Origin: Ahaetulla prasina
Lineage: Eukaryota; Chordata; Lepidosauria; Squamata; Colubridae
NCBI RefSeq assembly: GCF_028640845.1
Contig: NC_080540.1
Span: forward strand, 97,204,061-97,268,060
Direction: 5' to 3'
Length of the DNA: 64,000 nt
Shown: positions 25,561 through 36,488 of the stretch, piece by piece
How the letters are laid out: the number at the start of each line of letters is the position of its first letter
Numbering within the stretch: the first letter of the stretch is position 1
The notes under the pieces: model-generated
Told to the model about the DNA's origin: nothing
Databases searched by the model: none
Seen by the model: the letters and a program-made list of their open reading frames with translations, nothing else
Made by a program: the position numbers and the translations under genes

Positions 25561-26130
25561 TATTGCAATGCTCTCTACATGGGGCTCCCTTGAGGGGCAT
25601 CCGGAGGCTCCAGTTAGTCCAGAATGCAGCTGCGCGGGTGATAGAGGAGCCCTCGTGGCTCCCGTGTTACACCTATCCTGCGCAGACTGCACTGGCTACC
25701 TGTGGCCTTCCGGTGCGCTTCAAGGTGCTGGTGACAATCTTTAAAGCGCCCATGGCATAGGGCCGGGCTATTTACGGGACCGCCTACTGCTACCAAATAC
25801 CTCTCACCGACCAGGCGCCTCACAGAGAGGGACTCTCAGGGTGCCGTCAGCTAGGCAGTGCTGCCTGGCGACACCCAGGGAAGGGCCTTCTGTGGGGCTC
25901 CCACCCTCTGGAACGAACTCCCTCCAGGACTTCGTCAACTTCCGGACCTCCGAACCTTTCGTCGCGAGCTTAAAACACACTTATTTATCTGCGCGGGACT
26001 GGATTAGATTTTAAAGTTATGGGTTTTAAGGGGTTTTTATTATTTATACTATTTTAAATTTGGGCAATAGAATAAGTTTTTTAATTGTTGTTTTTTAATC
26101 TGTATTTATATGTATTTTAACTGCCTGTGA

Positions 26131-26162
26131 ACCGCCCTGAGTCCTTAGGGAGATAGGGCGGT
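26131..26162 (+). other. 3' hairpin of the LINE, shared with SINEs
   Basis: ACCGCCCT pairs with AGGGCGGT around GAGTCCTTAGGGAGAT. The same hairpin ends the LINE copy at 7188-7219 and the SINEs ending near 900 and 59710. In stringent LINE systems such 3' ends are the element that the reverse transcriptase recognises. Confidence 0.85.
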
Positions 26163-26195
26163 ATATAAATTTGAAAAATAAAAATAAAATAAATA

Positions 26196-26365
26196 AACCT
26201 AGAGTTTGACTCTGAGCATGACTCAAGATTGACTCAGCCTTCCATCTTTCCAAGGTTGGTAAAATGAGGATCCAGATTGTTGGGGGCAACATGCAATAGT
26301 GCTTCTACATTGTAAACTGCCCAGAGAATGCTGTAAAGTGCTATAGGATAGTATATACTTTATGA
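26196..26365 (+). repeat. tRNA-derived SINE, right part
   Basis: Resumes with AACCTAGAGTTTGACTCTGAG, then GATTGACTCAGCCTTCCATC, AAAATGAGGATCCAGATTG and AACTGCCCAGAGAATGCTG. It completes the SINE whose head lies at 21275-21334. Confidence 0.8.
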
Positions 26366-27349
26366 CTAAATGTTATGCTTATTCAGTGTGGATATTCTGG
26401 AGCACTGGCTATATATCTCTTTCTTCCCCACCATCATTAATGTTAAAAAATAGTTCATTGTAAAATCTCTGCAATTATTTTTTTTAAAGTTATGCCTTCT
26501 TATCAAATGGTTGTGGGATTAGATTAGGCAGAGTTTAGAAGCAATGTCCCAAGACTAGTTTAGTCTGTTATAGTAACAGTCCACAGGTATAAGCTACATC
26601 TATTGCCCAGAAATGAATGGTTAGAGAGGCGAAGTATTAACTTTGGATCTGAGATGGATAGGTGATATAAATAAAGATATATAGGCTTGAATCTTAAAGT
26701 TTGCTGCTTTCCTTCATACCAACATATTTTCCATTATCTTTGCCTATGACTGTCTGCTTGGGAGTCCTATAATTTCAATACTGGTCTGAGCAAAGCATGT
26801 CAGTTGACCCTTTGTAATGCCTTATATTTTTTTTAGCCAACAAACAGAAGTGGGGATTTAATTATCACTGATCATCTCAAATTTGCATAAAGTTTCTGTG
26901 TACCTCACTCTCTAAAATCCTAGGAATTCAATTTGAAGCTATCACCATTTTCTTTGAGACTGATCTGCTTCACCGGTCAGAATAAGTGTATTGTCCTTGC
27001 ATAGGATATAGTCTTTGTTGTCACTGAAATTGTCATATTCTTCATGATCTTTTCTACATTTTTCCTCACCTTCCTCTGTTAATCTTTTTACTTTCCCAGC
27101 AAACAGTTAATCTTTATTTACTCTTGAGCCCAGGAAAGAAAAAGCTATCACCTGCACTTATTTGTATTCAGTGGTAATATCGCAAAGCATATATCATCAT
27201 TTTCCATTTTTTACTTACATAATTTCTCTCTCTTTTTTATTTTCAGTTAATGAAGTGTGTAATCTGTGTGTCTCAAATTCTCAATATTTCTAAAAAAATA
27301 TTAAAATGTCCAGCTGTTATTTTTTATGATTTAGAAATTGCATTCTGTG
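26366..27349. other. AT-rich DNA, no gene seen
   Basis: No clear motif. The downstream end may include more of the decayed LINE that follows, but I cannot trace it. Confidence 0.35.
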
Positions 27350-28480
27350 ATGCTATTTTTTTTTTGCAGTTGCTTCACATTGTTGCCTTATATTCCAACT
27401 ACCAATCCAGAATCATTTTCACAAGTGCTGTTGCCAAGCCTAGATCCCTATTCTATAGTATGTACATGCATTTTACTTTTTCCATAGATGATTAAATGTG
27501 GACTTTTCTCTAGAAATGCCACTCTATTTCTTATACCTTGTTGTTCCAGTTATGAAGATCATTTTGAATTTTTCTGATTTCTGGGGATTGCATCATTTGA
27601 TAAACATTCATTCTAGTTTTTTACCTTGTTTAGGAATTCTTACTCTCTTGAACAAACTCTTTTCCCCATCACCATCTCTTGCATATATCATTATTTCAAA
27701 TTTATTAAAAAGTCCTTCCTTCCTTCCTTTGAAGTCCTAACCATGCATTTGATTCACTTGGATCTAATTTCCCTCAAAGCTAAGGATTATGCCGTCATTT
27801 TCACCATGTTTCTATTACTTCGAATTACTCATCTCTATCTACCTGATAAAATTGATTAGCATCAAATCAAGGATAATGTCTTCTATCCTATTCTCCTCTT
27901 TCTCTAGGACAAAGTTATCAGAAAATCAGCTCAGGAATTTCCTGAAAAGACCCTGCTTCTCAGAGTCTGTCCCCCATTTGATGTTGTAGTAATGAAAGTG
28001 TTCTGTTATTATGACTTCACAACTCCCTGAAACAAAATGCGGATTGCTTTTTATTGGAAGAGCAATAGATGACATCAACATCAGTATTATGTTTATTATT
28101 GTTTTCCTCTTCATTTTCAGATTTTTGTTTGCAGTACTGAATAGTTCTAGTATACAACTCAACTCCTTCTCCCTTCCTAATGCTTTTATTTCTATATTTG
28201 CTATATATCAATCATGAGAATAATTCCATCATATTTCTGTTCTAGCTATTAAATCTTATTACCATTCATTGCCGAGGGTTCAAGCTCATATTTGTTTTCC
28301 AGCCTCTGAGCTTTAGTACTTAATAGTTGATAGAGATGGATGTGAACGTTATAGTCAGCCTTATTTCTGATTTTTCTTATGTAATTTAGGAGTCCCCATT
28401 TCATCACCATGCCTATTTTCTGCACGATACAAATCTTTACTTGAATCCTTCATTTTTTATTTGCACCTCTAACAAGATTC
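27350..28480 (-). pseudogene. decayed CR1-type LINE endonuclease region
   Basis: On the minus strand, 28017-28211 reads KGEGVELYTR, equivalent to the KGGGVALYV motif. Then 27926-28060 reads EVIITEHFHYYNIKWGTDSE, the GDFN-containing motif with G and D/N replaced, followed by QGLFRKFLS. Further on, EDIILDLML matches the LDLVLT motif of the same domain. The order and spacing fit CR1-type endonuclease. Many stops and altered catalytic positions show a dead copy. The 5' and RT parts were not traced. Confidence 0.55.
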
Positions 28481-29036
28481 AGTTTACACACACGCTCTAA
28501 CTTCACCGTGATTTGTCCTAACACTTTTTTTGTTTTTATGAGTGAAATTCATCAAGTACCAGCATAATCTAGACACCCCAGACCATTAAGCCAGAAATTA
28601 AAGCTCTCCTGTTAACATAATTCCCGCTGATTCCCTTTTTGTGTCACTGACGTGGAGTACGAAAGAGAATACCACTTGAATACTTACAGTCTTGAGTTTC
28701 CTTCCAGAATTTTCAAAGACTCTAGTAGTAAGGTTGCAATTGTCCTCTGCAGTATCATTTATCTTCGCATGTATCAACAGGAAGGAACAATTTTCATTGG
28801 ACTTGACAGGTCTTTTGTATACAATCCTCTTCCTAGCAGAGAGCATGCATTTATTTCACTTGCTTATAATAATAACACTTTATGAAGTAAAAGTGAATGT
28901 GTTTTAGAAAAACATGAATGTAAAATATATCTACAAAAAAAAATAAGGGAGCAATATAATACATACATATATATTTATAGGGAAAAATGCAAAATGTGTA
29001 ATAGAAGTATGTACCAATACATCCTCAGTTAGCTTT
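28481..29036. other. unassigned DNA
   Basis: A minus-strand open frame of 82 codons at 28598-28846 shows no motif that I can name. It may be part of the LINE to its left. Confidence 0.3.
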
Positions 29037-29274
29037 TGGTTGTTGTTGTTTTTCTTAGTTGTGAAGGCATGTCTGACCCATCGTGACCCCATGGACAATG
29101 TTCCTCCAGGCCTTCCTGTCCTCTACCATCCCCTGGAGTCCTTTTAAGCTCATGATGATAGCTTCAGTGACTCCATGATGATAGCTTCAGTGACTCATTC
29201 CCTGTTGTCCCCTTCTTCTTTTGCCCTCAATCATTCCCAGCATTAGGCACTTCTCCAGTGAGTCCTTCTTTCTC
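29037..29274 (-). mobile_element. BovB (RTE) LINE 3' end, left part
   Basis: TTGTGAAGGCATGTCTGACC then CATCGTGACCCCATGGACAATG is the reverse complement of the BovB 3' end. A 24-bp unit (GATGATAGCTTCAGTGACTC) is duplicated at about 29150-29200. Interrupted by an L1 at 29275. Confidence 0.88.
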
Positions 29275-30072
29275 TTTTTTTTATTAAAAAGTTGTACAGA
29301 AAATTTCCACAAATGCCTCTCCTCTCCCCCCCCCATCCCCTCCCCTCCCCACCCCTCCTCTACCCAATCCCCGCACCCCCCACCCTGGACTTCCCAGAAC
29401 AAAATACAGGGTATAACATCTAACAATCTAACAATCTAACAATCATAAGCTAGAATACGCTAACTATCCATAAACTCCCATCCCTCCCCTAGAGCCCTTT
29501 TACATAAAGAAAAATATACAAATACAATTTTTACTTTCTATTCATTCATAAGCTATTTGGTACTTCTTGGTCTGATATTTGTTTTGAATATAGTCAATCC
29601 ATCTTCTCCATTCCAGTATATATCTTTCTTGTGAATAGTCTTTCAGATACGCTGAGATTTTTGCCATCTCCGCTAAATTCTCTACTTTTAATATCCACTC
29701 TTCCATGGTAGGCAGATATTCTTTCTTTCAATATTTTGCTACCAATAGTCTAGCTGCTGATATTAAATTTAAGATCAATTTAGTCTCTATTGCCGTACAG
29801 TCTGTAATTATACCCAATAAAAACAACTGCAGAGTAAACTTTATCTTCTTTTTCAAAATATTTTGCATAACTCACCAAATTTTTATCCAAAATGCTTTGA
29901 TTTTTTTTACGTCCACCATATATGATAATAAGTAGCATCATCACAATCACATCTCCAACTTTTGGCTTGCAAATTCGGATACATACAGGCCAATTTTTTA
30001 GGATCTAGATGCCATCTATAAAACATTTTGTAAAAATTTTCTCTTAAATTTTGTGCTTGTGTAAATTTAACA
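29275..30072 (-). mobile_element. 5'-truncated L1 inserted in BovB
   Basis: The poly(T) at 29275 is the A-tail of a minus-strand L1. Next come a C-rich tract (G-rich in the element, typical of an L1 3' UTR) and the ORF2 C-terminus: on the minus strand, near 29880-29930, DDATYYHIWWTCKKIKAFW-like residues give the HxWWxC motif. CCTTCTTTCTC before and TTCCTTTCTC after are a probable target duplication derived from the BovB sequence. Only the last quarter of ORF2 is present. Confidence 0.8.
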
Positions 30073-31512
30073 TTCCTTTCTCATTAGGTGGCCAAAGTAT
30101 TTGAGTTTCATCTTCAGGACCTGGCCTTCTAAAGAGCAGTCAGGGTTGATCTTTTCTAGGACTGACAAGTTTGATCGCCTTGCAGTCCAAGGGACTCGCA
30201 GGAGTCTTCTCCAGCACCATAGTTCAAAGGCCTCAATTCTTTGGTGCTCAGCCTTCCGTATGGTCCAACTTTCCCAGACATACATTGTAAGTGGGAAAAC
30301 CATAGCCTTGACTATACACACTTTTGTTGGCAGGGTGATGTCTCTGCTTTTTAGTATGCTGTCTAGATTTGCCATAGCTTTCCTTCCCAGGAGCAAGCAT
30401 CTTTTAAAATCTTGGCTGTAGTCCTCATCTGCAGTGATCTTGGAGCCCAGGAAAATAAGATCTTTAGGATGGTTTTAGTTGCTACCTCTTGTACAATGTT
30501 GCGAACCTCCATCCATAGTTCTTTAGGCACTCTGACTATCAGATCTAATTCCTTAAATCTATTTGTCACCTCTACTGTATATTCATCAGGATATGCTTTA
30601 GCTCATATCTGAGTGGCCTAGTGCTTTTCCCTACTTTCTTCAATTTAAGCCTAAATTTTGTGATGAGAAGCCATTTCTGAGCCATAGTCAGCTCCTGGGC
30701 TTGTTTTTACTGACTATATAGGGCTTCTCCATCTTTGGCTGGAGAGTATATAGTCAATCTGATTTCTGTGTTGAACATTTGGTGATGTCCATGTGTAGAG
30801 TTGTCTCTTGGGATGTTGGAAAAGAGTGTTTGCTTGACAAAATTCTACCAGCCTGCGCCCTGATTCATTTTGTACTCCAAGGCCAAACTAGCCATGATGA
30901 TAAGGACATCATTTTTGTGTTAATTCTAGAAGGTGTTGTAGGGCTTCATAGAACCAGTCAACTTCATCCCCTACAGAACCAGTGATTGGGGCATAGATGG
31001 TCATCTGAATTAAATTCACCCGTTCCTGTCCATTTTAGTTTGCTGATTCCTAAAATGTCAATGTTCAGTCTTGTCATCTTTTGTTTGATCATGTCCAGCT
31101 TGCCTTGATTCATGGATCTTACATTCCAGGTTCCTATGGATTATAGATCTTTACAGCATCAGACTTTCCTTTCACCACCAAATACATCCACAGCTAAGGG
31201 TCCTTTCGGCTGTGGCCCAGACCCTTCATTCTTTTTCACACTACTAATACTAGCCCTCTGCTCTTCCCCAGTAGCATATTGGACACCTTCCGACCTGAGG
31301 GGCTCATCTTCCTGTGTCATATCTTTTTGCCTTTTGGTACTGTCCATGGGGTTTTCATGGTAAAGATACTGGAGTGGGTTGCCATTTCCTTCTTCAGTGG
31401 ATCACATTTGTCAGAACTCTCTGCTATGACCTGTCCTTCTTGGCTGGCCCTGGATGGCATAGCTCATAGGTTAATTGAGCTATGCAAGTCCCTTCGCCAT
31501 GAAAGGATAGCG
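30073..31512 (-). mobile_element. BovB (RTE) LINE, right part, internally deleted
   Basis: The minus-strand frame 30067-30396 carries the C-terminal BovB segment (LGRKAMANLDSILKSRDITL, FELWCWRRLLRVPWTARRSN, YFGHLMR). At about 30470 it jumps to the N-terminal half (ELWMEVRNIVQE), so most of the reverse transcriptase is deleted. 30600-31130 keeps endonuclease motifs (WTSPN near 30795, MNQGKLDMIKQK near 31100), broken by stops. The 5' end lies near 31510. It is dead. Confidence 0.85.
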
Positions 31513-31843
31513 TTTGGTAATCGAGCCCAAAATTTCTGTTGCTAAGTGAGGCAGTGGTTAAGGGAGTTTTGCCCCATTTTATGACCTTTTTGGCATAGTT
31601 GTTAAGTGAATCACTGCAGTTGTGAAGTGAATCATGCAGTCATTAAGTGAACCTGGATTCCCTCACTGACTTTGCTTGTCGGAAACCAAGTGGTGATTAC
31701 ATGACCCAGGACAGCTGATCAGGTGACCATAGGGATGCTGCAACAGTTGTAAATATAAAAACTGTTAATAAGTCACTTTTTTCAGTGCTTTTGTAACTTT
31801 GAGCAGTCACTAAATGAATGGTTGTAAGTGAAGGACTATCTGT
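31513..31843 (+). mobile_element. Tigger-like MITE, left end missing
   Basis: Starts inside the family (GAGCCCAAAATTTCTGTTGC) without the left CAGGTAG terminus and ends GAAGGACTATCTGTA. It directly abuts the 5' end of the BovB copy, so the BovB insertion or a deletion removed its left end. Confidence 0.8.
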
Positions 31844-32047
31844 AATCCAATAAAGCAAAAAAGAGCTAAGATTAAAAGTGAGATGCACAAGATTGCAAAA
31901 ATGTTTTGATGAGATTTTTGAAAAATGTGTTAGTGAGTAAAAAGTAGCCTCAAAGCAGAGTGAATGCAATTTAAAATAATTAAATTATTTAGGGTGAAAA
32001 TTAAATGAGGGAATGCTGGAACGTTTTGAAGATTTGTATGGGAAATA

Positions 32048-32235
32048 TGAGAGCCAGTTAGTGTAGGGGTTAAGGCATCAAACTAGAAACCAGGAGATCT
32101 AGTCCTCAGCTTAGGCACAAAGGCAGCTGGGTGATCTTGAGCCAGTCACTTTGTCTCAACTTTAGGAAGAAGGCAATGGCAAACCACTTCTGAAGAAACA
32201 AAAAACCTTTCAAGAAAATTGCAGGAATGATTGGA
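32048..32235 (+). repeat. tRNA-derived SINE (GAGAGCCAGTT family)
   Basis: GAGAGCCAGTTAGTGTAGGG then GTTAAGGCATCAAACTAG is tRNA-like, followed by CAGCTGGGTGATCTTGAGCC, GGCAATGGCAAACCACTTC and CAAGAAAATTGCAGG. A copy of the same family is at 42297-42500. Confidence 0.8.
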
Positions 32236-33076
32236 AGGAGAAAAAAAGAATTATAGTGATACTATAAAGGATGGAATTGAAATGAATGTCATAAATATTA
32301 ATATCTATGAAAACCTGATAACAAAGATGTAGTAAGTGCTGTAAGAATGATGAAAATGTGACTTAATGTGTGTAAAGACTAGAAAAATGCTGTTATTGTT
32401 CCCCTATACAAAGAGAAAGGTAGCTAGAGAATTCAAAGAATCAGATTCTTATATGTTCCCATGAAACTATTTGGTAGCATTCTGATTGGAAAGGTATAAG
32501 AGAGGACAATGAACCAAGTTAAGAATGTACAATTCAATGTTATGCTGAGCAGGATCTGTGCAGACCAAATGTTTTTACTCTTACAAAAGTTATTGTGAAA
32601 TGTTTGAAAAGTTTATTGTATATTCATGGGTTTAAAAAGAAATATATGATAAAGTGGATAGGTTTAAATTATGGGATATTTTACATAAATACGGAGAGTG
32701 TGTGGTTATTAAATATGGAAAGAATGATACCAAATAGAAGTAAATCATGTGTGAGAATAAATGGAATGCTTAGTGAATTGTTCAACACTGAGCCTGAGCA
32801 CAAGGATGTGTGATATCCACTTTACTGGTGTATTTATGGACAACTGTGTAAAGAATGATTGTGGTGTTAGTAGATGTGTGTTTTGGGGTATATGTGAGCA
32901 TGTGTATATTTTTATGTGCAGACAATGAAGTATTGCTGGCTGAAAGCCTGAATGATTTGCAGTGTGTTTTATTGTATGATGCAAATGGGAATATAGATCT
33001 GAAAAATCAATAGGTCAAAAACCAAGGTAGTTGTGTTTGAAATGGAAAATGGAGTAAATGAGTAGGAGAAAGAGGA

Positions 33077-33079
<3 letters not shown>

Positions 33080-33110
<31 letters not shown>
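33080..33110. repeat. (AG)n microsatellite
   Basis: About 15 AG units inside the decayed RTE-like element. Confidence 0.95.
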
Positions 33111-33111
<1 letters not shown>

Positions 33112-33387
33112 AATTAGAGATGGATACATTTTAAAATGTGGCTGTTGCTAGAAAATTAGGAAGTAGCAAGCAATCTGTTGTATAGAATGAATGGTGAAAG
33201 GATGGCTGGAATATAAGAACATGGTTCTGCGTGGTTCGTTGTGAAAGGTAAACCTGCCTTTGTCAACTTTCAATAAGTTGAAATGGAAATGATCTACATA
33301 AGCAATCTGTATGATAAAACAAGTGATAGGGTCAAGAATGAATTGGTCAAACATGTGTGAATTGATTAGAAAAGTGAATGACCAATA

Positions 33388-33518
33388 CAGGTAGCCCTCA
33401 ACATATAAGTATAATTGAGTTTAGAATTAAAAGCTTCAGAAAAGGTTATAAGTAGCTTGGGGGAGCTTTCATCAGGTTGAGTGGTGGTTTAGTGACTGGT
33501 TAAGTTGAGGACTACCTG
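33388..33518. mobile_element. short 131-bp Tigger-like MITE
   Basis: CAGGTAGCCCTCAAC at the left and GTTGAGGACTACCTG at the right, flanked by TA on both sides. It is a third of the usual family length and keeps the ends but little of the family body, so it is an internal-deletion derivative inserted in the RTE-like copy. Confidence 0.88.
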
Positions 33519-33790
33519 TAGGGAATAAGTATACTGAGATGGCTTGGTCATTCAGAGAGAATGAATGAGAATCTAATTAAAAGGGTCAAGAGAAATGGAG
33601 TGTAGGTTCCACAGGAGAAACTAGTGAAAGCTGTGATTGAATGAAATTGACAAGCCCTCAAAACAGATGAGAACTTTAAAGGATAAAAAGACAGGTAAGT
33701 ATCATTGCATGAATGTAGTGGAAACAATGATGTTTTGCAAGGATAGAAAGATATGGAGATATATAGTGAATGGCATAGATATAAACTAGA

Positions 33791-35059
33791 TTTAATTAGA
33801 TTCTTCTCCCCTGTCTTTAATTTATTTGATTCATTATATAACAGAGCAATGTTTTTTGCTCTGAAAAAGAATAGTGCAATGATGTGTATGTATGTCTCTT
33901 TCCTGGACTATCACAATATCCTGTTTTGAAAGCAATTTGGATCTTTTCCTTTTTGAAATGCTGTCAATATTTTTCTTGTTTAGTTTTTACAGAACCTTCC
34001 TATTGCTATTCATTTTCTGTTTTACATAAATTCATCTGAAGCTGAATGGCCTTCTTTCATTGATTTAATATGCTGATTATCCAGGTCATCTGCACCTACT
34101 CTCTTTACTTTTCTATATTTGATACTAATAATTAATAGTCTGCTCCACAATCTGCACTTGGAAATGTGCTGACTGACTGTTGTACTTTTTCTGTTTCCTC
34201 TTTATATATCTGATTTCCCTCTTGTGTTGTTTAACAAGTGAGGTTCAAATTTAGAATCCCTGTTTAGGTTGCTCGAATCAAGTGCTGGCAACAAAGAAAG
34301 AATTCGCTTCACAAAACTCCATTAATGTCTCTCCTGCTACAAACCATTCCTCTTTCAAACATAATGTATTGGTCTTCTTGGAATCCAGATGATTTAAACT
34401 TTGGTAATTTAAGGGGTTGTATGCCAGAGATAGATATAAAAGTATGTATTTGGGAAAACTGCAAACTAAAATAAATATTAGGACAAATTGTGCATCAATC
34501 TGGGTTTATAGTCTAGGGCTGTAATCATAAACAATAGGATGATACTTAACTATTTTATATAAAATGTAATATATGAGAAATGCCATCTATTCAAATAGTT
34601 GAAATGTCAAATCCCTTTAATGCTAAGAGGTATATTATTCTTCCCTGAAAAATTTGTTTCACTGATACTTTTTATAAAGTACGAAAGGACTATAAATATA
34701 AGCAACATAAGAACTCCTGTTCATAGAAATAAAATGAATTAACATTACACATTTAGTCTAGTGTGCATGTTTAATACCCTTGGTGAAATAGCCACTTTTC
34801 CCTCTAAATTACTTTTACATTTTAATTCATTTCGTTATCATGGTGGTGGGTTTCAGTACTATACAAAAGCTTAAGTTTTCTTTTTCCTTTTTTTAAAAAG
34901 AGGCATTTTAGAAAAGACTGATTGCTAGAGTTTGCAAGAGTTCCTGCATGCATTCATGCTGGCATTTATTTTTCAGTAAAAAGATTGAGATCCATAATTG
35001 TCTCCAAAGTAGGCTAAATGCATGCAAGAATCTGCAATACATTCTAATTCACTTCTGTA
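33791..35059. other. AT-rich DNA, no gene seen
   Basis: No recognisable exon or repeat family. Confidence 0.4.
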
Positions 35060-35437
35060 CAGGTAGTCCTCGACTTACAACTACAATTGAGCCCAAAATT
35101 TCTGTTGCTGAACAAGACATTTATTAAGTGAATTTTGGTCCATTTTAATGACCTTTCTTGCCATGGTTGTTAACTAAATCTCTGCAGTTGTTAAGTTAGT
35201 AGCGAGGTTGTTAAATGAATCTGGCTTCCCCATTGACTTTGTTTATCAGGAGGTTGTAAAAAGTGATCTCATGACCCCGGGACACTACAACCATCATGCA
35301 TATCAGTCAATTGTCAAGGGTCTGAAATCTTATCATGTCATCACTAGGATGCTGCAAGTCATAAGTATGAAAAAAAGGCCATAAGCCACTTTTCTCAGTG
35401 CTGTTGTAACTTTGAACCATCATTAAATGAACTCTTG
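35060..35437 (+). mobile_element. Tigger-like MITE, right end eroded
   Basis: Starts CAGGTAGTCCTCGACTTAC and follows the family through CCCATTGACTTTG to TTGAACCATCATTAAATGAAC, then loses the expected right terminus. Confidence 0.85.
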
Positions 35438-35629
35438 TGAATCTTTGCCATTGTGAGATTGTTTCTGATTGCTATGACACTCATTGATCATGAAACCCTC
35501 CAAAGAATGGAAAGACCGATTTGGACAAGGGCCTAATAGATCTGGACAGATTCCAAAGGACACTTAGAGATGTTTTCAGCAATCTGATATGCAGTCATTT
35601 TGAGGAACTAGTCAGCTGTTTCCCATGTT

Positions 35630-36180
35630 TTGCTAATATATCTAAAAGAAAAGCTTCTGATTTCAATTTTGCATTCATTTTTAATATTTTCTGAGTTAAA
35701 TGAAATATATAATTCCAATATTTCTTGGCAGTCTTACATGTCCACCAAAGATGATACGTTCACATGTACCCATTTGTTTGACACTTATTTGAGTTAAAAA
35801 CATCATTTTATAAGAATTTTTTCAAATAATAATAATGAAAATTTCAGTCCATTAATCCACATATTTTCCCATTGATCAAGCATAATATATCCAAAGGTTT
35901 TTTGCTCACTTAATCATATTAAGATTTATACTCCTGGTTCATTTCCAACAACAATTTACATATCTTGGCAATGAAGTGTTTGTCATTAGTATGTAGCTCC
36001 CTTTCAAAAACCCGTTCTTTTTATTTGGGAAAACAAACTTCTTTTTGTCCAATTTAACTCTTTCTGCCTATTGTGTATAAGCAAATCATTAACAATGAGC
36101 ACAAAGATTTCCTTTTCCAATTAATCTCTTGTTTTAACTTAGGTTATCAATAAAAATCAATAGAATAGCATAACTCAACC
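35630..36180 (-). pseudogene. L1 ORF2 C-terminal fragment
   Basis: On the minus strand, near 35700-35760, the sequence reads YHLWWTCKTAKKYWNYIFH, the HxWWxC motif near the end of L1 ORF2, with degenerate L1-like sequence upstream. There is no A-tail in view. Truncated at both ends. Confidence 0.6.
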
Positions 36181-36345
36181 AAGTTTGTATAGCTCTCATT
36201 TCTCTTCAAAAAAGGTTTCCTGGAAGTGACAGTTGTGCTTTATCTGTTCCAAATGCTCAGTATGGCATGTCTAACAAAATGATTTTTAAAATCTGTCTTA
36301 ACCTTAAGTCTATCATACCAAAGATAGCTGTGGTGCCACCCAGAT

Positions 36346-36480
36346 CAGGGGTCTCCAACCTTGTCAGTTTTAAGACTTGTGGACTTCAACTCCCAGAATT
36401 CTTCAGCCAGCTTTGCTGGCTGAGGGATTCTGGGAGTTGAAGTCCACAAGTCTTAAAGTTGACAAGGTTGGAGACCCCTG
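36346..36480. mobile_element. hAT-like foldback MITE
   Basis: CAGGGGTCTCCAACC...GGTTGGAGACCCCTG with long near-perfect inverted arms (GACTTGTGGACTTCAACTCC). The 8-bp duplication ACCCAGAT is exact (36338-36345 and 36481-36488). Same family as 19028-19159. Confidence 0.95.
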
Positions 36481-36488
36481 ACCCAGAT

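Larger units (their letters stand above)
21335..26195 (+). mobile_element. near full-length L2/CR1-clade LINE, inactive
   Basis: Order: a GC-rich CpG-dense 5' UTR (21335-23120), endonuclease (ARSVANKA near 23262, VTETWLG near 23345, MGDFNLPSAG at 23653, SDHSP at 23857), linker, reverse transcriptase (LLDLSAAFDTIDHG near 24916, YADDTQLYF at 25177-25200, NRLKLNPSKTEW near 25280), the C-terminal segment (QNAAARVIEE near 25620) and a 3' UTR ending in the hairpin ACCGCCCTGAG...ATAGGGCGGT (26131-26162) with an A-rich tail. These motifs move among all three frames, so several frameshifts have disabled ORF2. No clear ORF1 is visible. Length is close to that of intact L2-type LINEs. It lies within a SINE with AACCT at both edges. 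Confidence 0.88.
32380..33790 (+). pseudogene. decayed RTE-like LINE reverse transcriptase
   Basis: Motifs appear in the right order but in several frames with many stops: SCVRINGMLSELFNTE near 32745, then STLLVYLWTTV-like residues, DNEVLLAESLNDLQ near 32925 (equivalent to the FADD block, with the catalytic block changed), NRSKTKVVVFE near 33010 and RWLGHSERMNENLIKRV near 33540. This order fits an RTE or related clade and is clearly unlike CR1 and L1. It is probably the oldest LINE copy in the window. It contains an AG microsatellite and a MITE. Confidence 0.5.

Noticed and set aside
33080..33110. AG run as a possible regulatory GAGA site
   Set aside because: It is a simple microsatellite inside a dead LINE; nothing supports a regulatory role.
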